Origin: Myxococcales bacterium
Lineage (GTDB): Bacteria > Myxococcota > Myxococcia > Myxococcales > Myxococcaceae
Direction of reading: 5' to 3'
Length of the DNA: 64,000 nt
Assembly (NCBI GenBank): GCA_030681895.1
Contig: JAUXRI010000064.1
Coordinates: 1-64,000 of the forward strand
The translations under genes and the position numbers were made by a program. Shown in pieces: positions 39,129-46,066 of this stretch (positions are counted from its first letter, which is position 1; every line of letters begins with the position of its first letter). The notes beneath the pieces are model-generated. The model searched no databases. It was not told the DNA's origin and saw only the letters and a list, made by a program, of their open reading frames with translations.

Positions 39129-39647
39129 TCAGAACGACCAGCGGTTCAAGATGCCCGCGAAGTCGGCGAGCTCTTCCTTGCGGCCCTCGGGCTTCTTCTT
39201 CGTGTCACCCGCGACGAGGCGGTCGTTGATGGCGGCGAGCCGCTGTCCCATCACCTGCGCGAGGTTGGCGACGACCTTCAGCGTGGCGAGGTTGTTTCCC
39301 TTGAGGAGCTTCTGCACGCGCTTGCTGGGGATCTTCAGCATCGTCAGATCGGTCTTCGCGATGGCGGTGGCCGACCGCGTGTCACCAGGGCTGACCAGAC
39401 ACATCTCTCCGAGGACGGCGTGCGTCGACAGCACCGCGAGCTCGACGGTCTTCTTGGTGACCAGGGCCTCGCCCGAGAGGATGACGTAGAGCGCGTCGCC
39501 TTCGTCGCCTTCGCGGAAGACGGTGCGGCCCTTCTCGATCGACTGCTCGAGCGCGACCTCGAAGAACTCGGCCGCCTCGGGAACCGTCAGGCCCTGGAAG
39601 ATTGGAATCTGAATGAGCTTCTTGAGCAGCGAGGCAGGAATCGACAT
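39129..39647 (-). CDS. Cyclic-nucleotide-binding domain protein
   Basis: The 172-residue product is a single Crp-like cNMP-binding domain: IPIFQGLTVPEAAEFFEV, FREGDEGDALYVILSGEALV, and the phosphate-binding cassette around LGEMCLVSPGDTRSATAIA. The cassette normally reads FGExALL..(P)RxA(T/S); here Gly, Glu and the Arg are present but the sequence around it is unusual, so ligand binding is uncertain. No DNA-binding domain follows, so it acts on other proteins. It sits 28 bases from the peptidase gene and 35 bases after gdhA. Confidence 0.88.
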   Translation of the reverse strand: MSIPASLLKKLIQIPIFQGLTVPEAAEFFEVALEQSIEKGRTVFREGDEGDALYVILSGEALVTKKTVELAVLSTHAVLGEMCLVSPGDTRSATAIAKTDLTMLKIPSKRVQKLLKGNNLATLKVVANLAQVMGQRLAAINDRLVAGDTKKKPEGRKEELADFAGILNRWSF

Positions 39648-39682
39648 GGGAGCGTCCTTGGCGGGGCCAACAACGGGTGACG

Positions 39683-40912
39683 TCAGATGCCGCGCAACAC
39701 GGTCGCCTTGCCGACGCGGCCGATGGCGAGCACGTACGCGCTGGTACGAAGCGGGAGCTTCCGGGTCCGCGAGATCTGTCCGACCTTCTCGTAGGCCTCT
39801 TTCATCACCCGCTGGAGCTCGCTGGTGACGCGCTCCTCTTCCCAGGTGATGTGCTGCATGTTCTGCACCCACTCGAAGTAGCTGACGGTGACGCCGCCGG
39901 CGTTCGCGAGAATGTCGGGCACCACCAACACGCCACGCTGCTCGAACACCTCATCGGCCTCGGGCAGACACGGGCCGTTGGCGCCCTCGAGCACGATGCG
40001 GGCGCGCACCTCGGCGGCGACGCGCTTGTCGATGACGCCGCCGATCGCCGCGGGCACCAGCACGTCACAGTCTGCGACGAGCACGTCTTCGTTGCGGCAC
40101 GGCGTGCCACCCGAGAAGCCGCGCACCGAGCCGGTCTTCTTCACGTGCTCGAACAGCGCCGGAACGTCGAGGCCGCGCGCGTTCAGCACGCCACCATGCA
40201 CGTCGCTCACAGCGACGATCTTCGCTCCATCTTCATGGAACAGGCGCGCCGAGTGGCTGCCGACGTTGCCGAAGCCCTGAATCGCGAAGCGGGTGCCGGT
40301 CATCTGCAGCCCGACGTCACGCAGGATCTCACGCGCGATGAACTGGAGCCCGCGCGCCGTGGCGACCTCGCGCCCGCGGCTGCCATAGAGATCGATGGGC
40401 TTGCCCGTCACCACCGCCGGCGAGTGGCCGTGGTAGCGCGAGTACTGGTCCATGATCCACGCCATGACCTGCGGGTTGGTGTTCATGTCCGGCCCGGGAA
40501 TGTCGCGGGTCGGCCCGATGACGTCGTGGATCTGATCGACGAACTTGCGGGTGAGGCGCTCGAGCTCCTTCACGGAGAGCTCGGCGGGGTTGCACTGAAT
40601 GCCCCCCTTGGAGCCGCCGAAGGGCAGGTTCACCACGGCCGTCTTCCACGTCATCAACGACGCGAGGCCGAGCACCTCGTCCTCGTTGACGTCGGGGTGG
40701 AAGCGCAGGCCTCCTTTCATCGGGCCGCGCGCGTTGTCGTGCTGCACGCGATAGCCCTTGAAGGTGCGGATCTCGCCGTTGTCGAGTTCGATGGAGACCT
40801 GCACGCTGACGGTGCGCAAGGGCGTGGCGAGCAGCGTTTCAATGCGCTCCCCCACGTCCATGATGCGTGCGGCCTTCTTGAAGTACCAATTGGCGGCTTC
40901 TGCCGAAGTCAT
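39683..40912 (-). CDS. gdhA: Glutamate dehydrogenase (Glu/Leu/Phe/Val family)
   Basis: The 409-residue product makes 2-oxoglutarate and ammonia from glutamate, or the reverse. Motifs are GPMKGGLRFHPDVN with the catalytic Lys in KGGLR, then LPFGGSKGGIQ (second Lys), the Rossmann fold (FAIQGFGNVGSHSARLFHEDG) and the NAGGVTVSYFEWVQN block. Length and sequence fit NAD-type bacterial enzymes. Its ATG lies only 29 bases from the divergent ATG of the Gly-rich lipoprotein, so its promoter must lie within that gene's coding region or share the short gap. It heads a minus-strand series with the cNMP protein and peptidase. Confidence 0.95.
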   Translation of the reverse strand: MTSAEAANWYFKKAARIMDVGERIETLLATPLRTVSVQVSIELDNGEIRTFKGYRVQHDNARGPMKGGLRFHPDVNEDEVLGLASLMTWKTAVVNLPFGGSKGGIQCNPAELSVKELERLTRKFVDQIHDVIGPTRDIPGPDMNTNPQVMAWIMDQYSRYHGHSPAVVTGKPIDLYGSRGREVATARGLQFIAREILRDVGLQMTGTRFAIQGFGNVGSHSARLFHEDGAKIVAVSDVHGGVLNARGLDVPALFEHVKKTGSVRGFSGGTPCRNEDVLVADCDVLVPAAIGGVIDKRVAAEVRARIVLEGANGPCLPEADEVFEQRGVLVVPDILANAGGVTVSYFEWVQNMQHITWEEERVTSELQRVMKEAYEKVGQISRTRKLPLRTSAYVLAIGRVGKATVLRGI

Positions 40913-40941
40913 GGTGCGCGGACCATAGGGCTGCGCGTAGC

Positions 40942-42648
40942 ATGCCGTCCATGATTCGAGTTTCGACCGGCGTTCTGGCCTTCACCTTGCTGGTCCTCAG
41001 TTGTGGCCCGACCGTGCCCGTGAAGTGCCAACCGTCGAACTGTTCGGGCTGCTGCACCGAGGCCGAGGAGTGCATCGCCACAGGGAAACAGTCTCGCAAT
41101 GGCTGCGGCTCGGGCGGCGCCACCTGCAAGGCGTGTCTGGTCGATCAGACCTGTAGCGCGCAGGGCCGGTGCGTGATCGACCCCGACGGCGGTGTGTCGA
41201 CGGGTGGCGGGACCGCAGGCACGGGCGGAGGGATGTCGGGGACTGGTGGCGGCGGCATGGCGCCGTGCGGCGGCGAAGGAGAAGTGTGCTGCGCCAATCA
41301 GGCCTGCAACCTGACGCTCTCGTGCAGCCGCGCCCTCTGCATCCGCTGCGGCATGACGAACCAGCCGTGCTGCAACTCCTCGTGCCTCGGCTCGAACATC
41401 TGCACCAACGGGACGTGCACCTTCCCCAGCGCAACGGGCGGAGGATCTGCGACTGGCGGCGGCATGGCGACGGGCGGCGGCGTGGCGACTGGCGGCGGCA
41501 TGGCGACGGGCGGCGGCATCGCGACTGGCGGCGGCATGGCGACGGGCGGCGGCATGGCGACCGGCGGCGGCATGGCGACCGGCGGCGGCGTGGCGACAGG
41601 CGGTGGCATGGCGACGGGCGGAGGCAGCGGGACGGGCGGCGGCGTGGCCCTTCTCTCGGTCGGCGACCCCTGCACCGTGCCGAGCGAATGCTCCGACGGA
41701 ATGTGCCTCACGGTGTTGTTCGACAACGGCTACTGCTCGAAGGCGTGCACGAGCGACGGAGACTGCACGTTCGGCAGTCGCTGCGGCCGAAACCCTGCGG
41801 GCGCCGGCAACGTGTGCCTGAAGAACTGCGCCGCGCCGGGCACGTCGAACGGCTGCCGCCCGAACTACGTCTGCGACAAGGCCAACGTCTCGATCAGCAA
41901 CCTGCCGGTCTGCGTGCCCGCCTGCACGTCTCCGTCGTCGTGTGGCGCCGGAGCGAACCAGTGCGATGCGCGAGGCTTCTGTTGCGGAGCGGCGCCGTAC
42001 GCCTGCTGCAACAACACGCAGTGCGACTCCGGCTTCACCTGCACTGCGGGGTACTGCACGGGCTCCGGCACGGGTGGTGGTTCGTCTGGAACCGGTGGCG
42101 GCTCTTCGGGGACGGGTGGTGGTTCGTCCGGCACGGGCGGCGGATCGTCAGGCACCGGGGGCGGCTCCTCGGGCACGGGCGGTGGCGCCTCGTCGGGCAA
42201 CCTCGTCGGCTCGGCCTGCACCGGCCAGTCGCAATGTGAAGGCAGCGCGTCGAACCGCCGGTGCAACCCGACGTGGAGTGGCGTGCCCCCGTGGTCGGGT
42301 GGCTACTGCAGCATCGGCAGCTGCACGACGGCCGGACCCGCTGCATGCCCTACAGGGAGTTCGTGCGCGCTGTACTCGGGCTCGCCCAACCACTGCCTCA
42401 AGAACTGCGACTTCGCGACGCAGTCGGGGTGCCGGACCGACTACCTCTGCGAGCGCGGCATCGTCGACAACTTCTACCAGGGCGTCTGTTACCCGAAGTG
42501 CACGTCGAACAGCCACTGCGGTGGAACCGGCCGGTGTGACCTGGCGACGGGTTCATGCTGCGGCAACAGCGGCTACAAGTGCTGTACGAGCGGGACGGCC
42601 TGCACCACCGGCTCATGCCAGGCGGGCCTCGGGAACTACTGCGGGTGA
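40942..42648 (+). CDS. Cys- and Gly-rich repeat lipoprotein
   Basis: The 568-residue product has a leader with lipobox LLVLSC near residue 21, then a Cys-rich module, a first spacer of GGG-containing hexapeptides (residues about 166-236), two Cys-rich modules, a second spacer of heptapeptides (about 375-417), and two more Cys-rich modules. Each module has six to eight Cys in patterns such as CTVPSECSDGMC and CTSPSSCGAGANQC. The result looks like disulfide-stabilised beads on flexible Gly/Ser/Thr linkers, typical of myxobacterial surface proteins. Starts at 40942 and 40951 are both ATG. Its function is unknown. Confidence 0.85.
   Translation: MPSMIRVSTGVLAFTLLVLSCGPTVPVKCQPSNCSGCCTEAEECIATGKQSRNGCGSGGATCKACLVDQTCSAQGRCVIDPDGGVSTGGGTAGTGGGMSGTGGGGMAPCGGEGEVCCANQACNLTLSCSRALCIRCGMTNQPCCNSSCLGSNICTNGTCTFPSATGGGSATGGGMATGGGVATGGGMATGGGIATGGGMATGGGMATGGGMATGGGVATGGGMATGGGSGTGGGVALLSVGDPCTVPSECSDGMCLTVLFDNGYCSKACTSDGDCTFGSRCGRNPAGAGNVCLKNCAAPGTSNGCRPNYVCDKANVSISNLPVCVPACTSPSSCGAGANQCDARGFCCGAAPYACCNNTQCDSGFTCTAGYCTGSGTGGGSSGTGGGSSGTGGGSSGTGGGSSGTGGGSSGTGGGASSGNLVGSACTGQSQCEGSASNRRCNPTWSGVPPWSGGYCSIGSCTTAGPAACPTGSSCALYSGSPNHCLKNCDFATQSGCRTDYLCERGIVDNFYQGVCYPKCTSNSHCGGTGRCDLATGSCCGNSGYKCCTSGTACTTGSCQAGLGNYCG
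41437..41649 (+). repeat. 18-base tandem repeats coding GGG[SMVI]AT
   Basis: Twelve consecutive hexapeptide units are coded by 18-base repeats with only small differences (the fourth residue varies among Met, Val, Ile and Ser; the codon of Thr varies). This is a candidate variable-number repeat in the lipoprotein gene. Confidence 0.88.
42064..42192 (+). repeat. 21-base tandem repeats coding SGTGGGS
   Basis: Six consecutive heptapeptide units form a second Gly/Ser spacer in the same lipoprotein gene. The copies are less alike at DNA level than those of the first array, so this one is likely older. Confidence 0.85.
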
Positions 42649-43130
42649 GTGAGTCGTCGCCCGGCGAAGCCCACGCACACCTCGACGCGCTCGGCCGCCG
42701 GGTTCGGGCCCTGCGCGAGACGATGCGGCTCACGCAAGACGCGTTCGCCCAGCGCTGCGGCATCTCGGTGAGCTTCGCGTCGCTGCTCGAGCGCGGGGAG
42801 CGGAGCCCTTCGTACGAGACGCTCATCGGCATCGCGCGCGCCCTCGAGGTGCCCGTCTCCGAACTCTTCCGCGATGGGCCGACGTTCGCCTCCGATGATC
42901 CCTCTCACGTGCGGTTGCTCGACTTCGCGCGCAAGGCCCAGCTGACCCGCGCGCAGGTCGATCGTGTCATCGCGGTCGGTCACGCGATGTTCGGTCTGGA
43001 GCCCGACACGCGAAGGGCAGGACGTGTCGCGGGGTGCTCGGAAGAGGGCTGCGATCGACCGGTGCTGGCGCGTGGGCTCTGCGGGCCGCACTACCACCGC
43101 GCACGCCGGGCACGGCTCGGCGAAGAGTGA
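42645..43130 (+). CDS. XRE-family regulator with C-terminal zinc-binding tail
   Basis: The 161-residue product starts with a Cro/CI-type helix-turn-helix at residues 12-68 (RVRALRETMRLTQDAFAQRCGISVSFASLLERGER). The middle has two helices and the C-terminal 40 residues hold a zinc-binding-like tail, GCSEEGCDRPVLARGLCGPHYHRARRARL, with the CxxxxC...CxxH pattern and a run of basic residues. This tail resembles small HNH-associated or DNA-binding zinc fingers. The GTG start overlaps the lipoprotein TGA by four bases (GTGA), an unusual coupling of a cytoplasmic regulator to a surface protein. Confidence 0.88.
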   Translation: MSESSPGEAHAHLDALGRRVRALRETMRLTQDAFAQRCGISVSFASLLERGERSPSYETLIGIARALEVPVSELFRDGPTFASDDPSHVRLLDFARKAQLTRAQVDRVIAVGHAMFGLEPDTRRAGRVAGCSEEGCDRPVLARGLCGPHYHRARRARLGEE

Positions 43131-43172
43131 CGATTCTCTGAAGGTTGGACCAGGCTCGAGCACTTCGTCGCC

Positions 43173-44042
43173 ATGGCGCTCCGACTGACGGCGTTGATCT
43201 GCTTCCTCACTTCTGGGTGTGGGCGTGGCGGGCCAGTGTGGCCAGACGCTCCCGGTCCCGGCGAGGCTGACCCGCTCTCCACTGCGCTGACCGGAACGCC
43301 GTGGATCTTTCGAACCATCACCGCGGCGCGCTGTAACGATCGGGCGCTCCGATGGTCGTTCTCACCAGACGGGAGCGCGCGCTCCACGACGACGCGCGAC
43401 ATACTCGACGCGAACGGCGTCTGCGCCTCGCCGGCTGTGGAAACCACCGGGAGCTGGACCCGGCGCGATCGAGAGGTCGAGGTGAGCTGGCCCGACGGCA
43501 CCTGGCGTTTCCACGCCGCGGTGTTCACGCACGCCCCGCGTCTGTCGAACGCCCCGTCACGGAGGATCACCGACGGCCGCAAGGCCCTCTCGACGAGAAC
43601 GTTCGAGCGAGTGGGAGATGTCTGGCTCGACGAGCACGAGGCGCCGAGGAGCGGTCAGCCTGTGCGCACCTCGACCCGTGTCACCATCTCGCCGCCGCTC
43701 ACCGCGGCTCACGACGGCGCCGCATGCACGATGCAGGTGACGGTCTCGGTCGACCTCGATGGGCAGACGACCACCGAGACGTTCTCACCACCGTGCGTTC
43801 GGCTGCGCGACGCGACCAACGGGTGGCGCGCGGCAGGGCACCTCGAGAAGTTCATCTACCGGCACGACGCGGTGAAGGACGCGGGAGTCTTCGCGAGACG
43901 TGCACCGGCCATCGCCTCAGCGATCGCCGACGGCTTCGTGATGGCGCTCGCGGTGCACGATGAGCAACCCGACGTCGCGGTGCATCCGGAACTGAGTGAC
44001 GAGGCGCTCGGGTGGTTCGAAGCGGATGACGCCGGGCGCTGA
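43173..44042 (+). CDS. Hypothetical lipoprotein
   Basis: The 289-residue product has a leader with lipobox ICFLTSGC near residue 16. The mature domain contains FSPDGSARSTTTRD and SWTRRDREVEVSW, typical of small beta-barrel lipoproteins, and an Ala-rich helix (FARRAPAIASAIADGFVMALAV). Two pairs of Cys residues could form disulfides. No family is recognised. It starts 43 bases after the XRE gene and converges with the pil_N-like gene, with only three bases between their stops. Confidence 0.78.
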   Translation: MALRLTALICFLTSGCGRGGPVWPDAPGPGEADPLSTALTGTPWIFRTITAARCNDRALRWSFSPDGSARSTTTRDILDANGVCASPAVETTGSWTRRDREVEVSWPDGTWRFHAAVFTHAPRLSNAPSRRITDGRKALSTRTFERVGDVWLDEHEAPRSGQPVRTSTRVTISPPLTAAHDGAACTMQVTVSVDLDGQTTTETFSPPCVRLRDATNGWRAAGHLEKFIYRHDAVKDAGVFARRAPAIASAIADGFVMALAVHDEQPDVAVHPELSDEALGWFEADDAGR

Positions 44043-44045
44043 GCA

Positions 44046-45083
44046 TCACGGCTCGACGATGACCTCGACGTGCTCGACGACGCCGCCGACACGAGTGAGA
44101 TCGAGCGTGCCGGTGAGCGGCCTTTCAGCCGTGAGCGCCACGACGCCGGGGGCCGCCAGGTCGATTCGAAGACCGTCGCTCGCCATGCCCTGGGCGATGT
44201 CGCCGGTCACGAGCAGGAGGGGACGCCCGACGCGCAGACGAAGCGGCCCCGCTGACCCGGGAGGAAAGGAACGCTGCTGTGCGCCATCGATGACGGGTGG
44301 CCTCGGCTCGGCGGAGACAGAGAGCCGATACCGCAGCGCCGGCTTGCCGGGTTGCGCGACCTCGAGGGTCGCGACCCCTTCGGCGGTTCCGACGATGAGC
44401 AGTTGCCTATTCCCGATGCTCTTGACGGTCGCGATGCCCGCGGGCGCGACTGACTGCTCGCCAATCGAAGGCAGCGTCAGCACCTTCTGCGAGCCGATGC
44501 TGAGCCGGACCTCACCGGCGCCGAAGCGCGGTTCGACCTGCACCGGCCACTTCCGTGACGAGCCATCTTCGAACCAGGCCTCGACGGTGGTGTTGCCCAG
44601 CCGCTCGCCGCGAACCTCGAGCCCACCGCTCTCCTCCGTCACGCTCGCGACCGTCGGGTCGCCGATAGACCAGCGCACCCGGCCAGGCGTCAGAAGTGGG
44701 CGCGACTGCCCGGGCTGGACCACCAGCGGCCGCTCAGGCGTCATGAAGGACTCGACGTCGACCTCGAGGCGATCACCGGTGCCGCCATCAGACGCGCTCG
44801 TCTCGATCACGACATGGCCCGGCGTTCGCCCCTCTACGAGCGTCCAGTCGCCACGATCCAGGAGGACGACGACGCCTGCTGGCAGGGCGCGCACCGAGGT
44901 GATGGGCGCGCCGAGTCGCAGCTTCCCGCCGACCGCGAGGCGGGTCGGCTTCGTTCCGCGGCCCGCGTCACCGGGGCTCGACGCGACGGGCCGGGGCGCC
45001 TCGGCAGCTGACGGGCCAGCCGCAGTGGCGACGACGATGGCGGCGAGTGGAGCGAGGACGGCTGCGTCGAGCGAACGGGTCAT
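44046..45083 (-). CDS. Secreted protein with four tandem pil_N/secretin-N-like repeats
   Basis: The product from ATG 45083 has 345 residues with a signal peptide (LAPLAAIVVATAAGPSAAEA). The rest reads as four related units of about 65-70 residues. Each starts with the pattern L-x-V/I-G and ends in a G-x-(T/V)-x-(V/L)-x-V segment: TRLAVGGKLRLGAP, RPLVVQPGQSRPLLT with SIGDPTVASVT, VRLSIGSQKVLTLP with GTAEGVATLEVAQP, and LRLRVGRPLLLVTG. This is the pattern of the pilus-formation N-terminal domain found in front of secretins (CpaC/RcpA), but no secretin domain follows. It ends a minus-strand series with TadA, sigma and anti-sigma genes. The annotation rests on repeat pattern recognition. Confidence 0.7.
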   Translation of the reverse strand: MTRSLDAAVLAPLAAIVVATAAGPSAAEAPRPVASSPGDAGRGTKPTRLAVGGKLRLGAPITSVRALPAGVVVLLDRGDWTLVEGRTPGHVVIETSASDGGTGDRLEVDVESFMTPERPLVVQPGQSRPLLTPGRVRWSIGDPTVASVTEESGGLEVRGERLGNTTVEAWFEDGSSRKWPVQVEPRFGAGEVRLSIGSQKVLTLPSIGEQSVAPAGIATVKSIGNRQLLIVGTAEGVATLEVAQPGKPALRYRLSVSAEPRPPVIDGAQQRSFPPGSAGPLRLRVGRPLLLVTGDIAQGMASDGLRIDLAAPGVVALTAERPLTGTLDLTRVGGVVEHVEVIVEP

Positions 45084-45468
45084 GGCGTCCTGCATCGAGA
45101 GACCCGGTGACATGCGGGCGCGGCTGCGACGGTTCCATCGACGGCGGTGCGTGCGCGAGGGTCACCGCGTCCGGAACAGCGGGCTCCGACGAATTGCGGA
45201 GCATGGGGCCCCCGACGAGGACCCCGAGCAACACCACGAGCCCGGTGATGACCCACGCGCGAGAAGCGGAACTCAGCCGCGTTGCGGCGACGGTGTCTTC
45301 CGTCGAGGGCCCGAGCTTCGACGCCGCTGACGAGAGCGCCCTCAGCTGGCGGGCCGCAGCCGCGAGCTCGGGCTCGGTCGCGAGCCGGTGCTCGAACGCC
45401 ACGCGCTCCTCGGCACCGAGGGTGCCGTCCAACCACTCCGACAAGAACTCCCAGTCGCGCGGCGTCAT
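44968..45468 (-). CDS. Anti-sigma factor, membrane-anchored
   Basis: The 166-residue product starts with an anti-sigma N-domain (WEFLSEWLDGTLGAEERVAFEHRLA) of the zf-HC2-like type, without the zinc ligands, then a single membrane helix (AWVITGLVVLLGVLVGGPML, about residues 70-90). It ends in an Arg-rich tail that reads like a frame shadow. Its ATG overlaps the sigma TGA (ATGA). The last 116 bases overlap the start of the pil_N-like gene in another frame, an unusually long overlap. Most likely the protein binds and holds the ECF factor at the membrane. Confidence 0.82.
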   Translation of the reverse strand: MTPRDWEFLSEWLDGTLGAEERVAFEHRLATEPELAAAARQLRALSSAASKLGPSTEDTVAATRLSSASRAWVITGLVVLLGVLVGGPMLRNSSEPAVPDAVTLAHAPPSMEPSQPRPHVTGSLDAGRHDPFARRSRPRSTRRHRRRHCGWPVSCRGAPARRVEPR

Positions 45469-46022
45469 GGAGCACCTCCGGGTGGGAGCCGATCGAGCGC
45501 AGGGCCGAGCGTCGTCACCAACGCCATGCGCGCGCGTGAGAGCCGCGACTTGATGGTGCCGACCGGCACGCCTTCACAGTCGGCGATCTCAGGAAGCGTC
45601 AGGCCCTCGATGGCCGACAGCACGAAGGCGCGCCGCTGCGGAAGCGGGAGCGTGCTCAGCGCGTGCTCGAGCTGCGCGTGAAACTGGTGGGTCTCGGCGC
45701 GCTGCGCGGGGTCGAGCTCTGGTGGACCGGTGAGGGCGACGTCGTCGACGTCGACGGTCGTGGGCCGCCGCTTCCGTGCCTCCATCAGCAGCCAGCGGGT
45801 CGCGACGGTCGTCATCCACGTCGAGAACTGCGCGGGCCCGGCGGGTTCGAACCGATCGAGCACCGAGAGCAGATGCGCCACGACGCCCTGGAGCTGGTCT
45901 TCACGCTCTCCGGGAAGGCCGAGCCGCCGCACCAGCGCGGCCAACCGCGGCCCGATCGCCCGCATGAGCTCCCGAGCTGCCGCTCGATCTCGCTGACGGA
46001 CCCTGGCGACCAGCTCGTTCAC
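45465..46022 (-). CDS. ECF-type RNA polymerase sigma factor
   Basis: The 185-residue product has region 2 (about residues 25-90, with LAALVRRLGLPGEREDQLQGVVAHLL and FSTWMTTVATRWLLMEARKRR) and region 4 (130-180: LPLPQRRAFVLSAIEGLTLPEIADCEGVPVGTIKSRLSRAR). The region-4 helix-turn-helix is typical of ECF sigma factors. The start is GTG. The stop overlaps the anti-sigma ATG, and TadA is 44 bases upstream in the same direction. It may direct transcription of the pil_N-like gene or of distant genes of a Tad-like secretion system. Confidence 0.92.
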   Translation of the reverse strand: MNELVARVRQRDRAAARELMRAIGPRLAALVRRLGLPGEREDQLQGVVAHLLSVLDRFEPAGPAQFSTWMTTVATRWLLMEARKRRPTTVDVDDVALTGPPELDPAQRAETHQFHAQLEHALSTLPLPQRRAFVLSAIEGLTLPEIADCEGVPVGTIKSRLSRARMALVTTLGPALDRLPPGGAP

Positions 46023-46066
46023 GAGCGGGTCTCATGCAGCGACGCCCAAAAGGGTTCCACCACGCT

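Noticed and set aside
41437..42192. Direct repeats considered as CRISPR
   Set aside because: Units are contiguous without spacers, in frame, and coding.
41298..42266. Minus-strand frames with PPPVAM and PPPVPDE repeats
   Set aside because: They are reverse readings of the Gly-rich repeat arrays of the lipoprotein gene.
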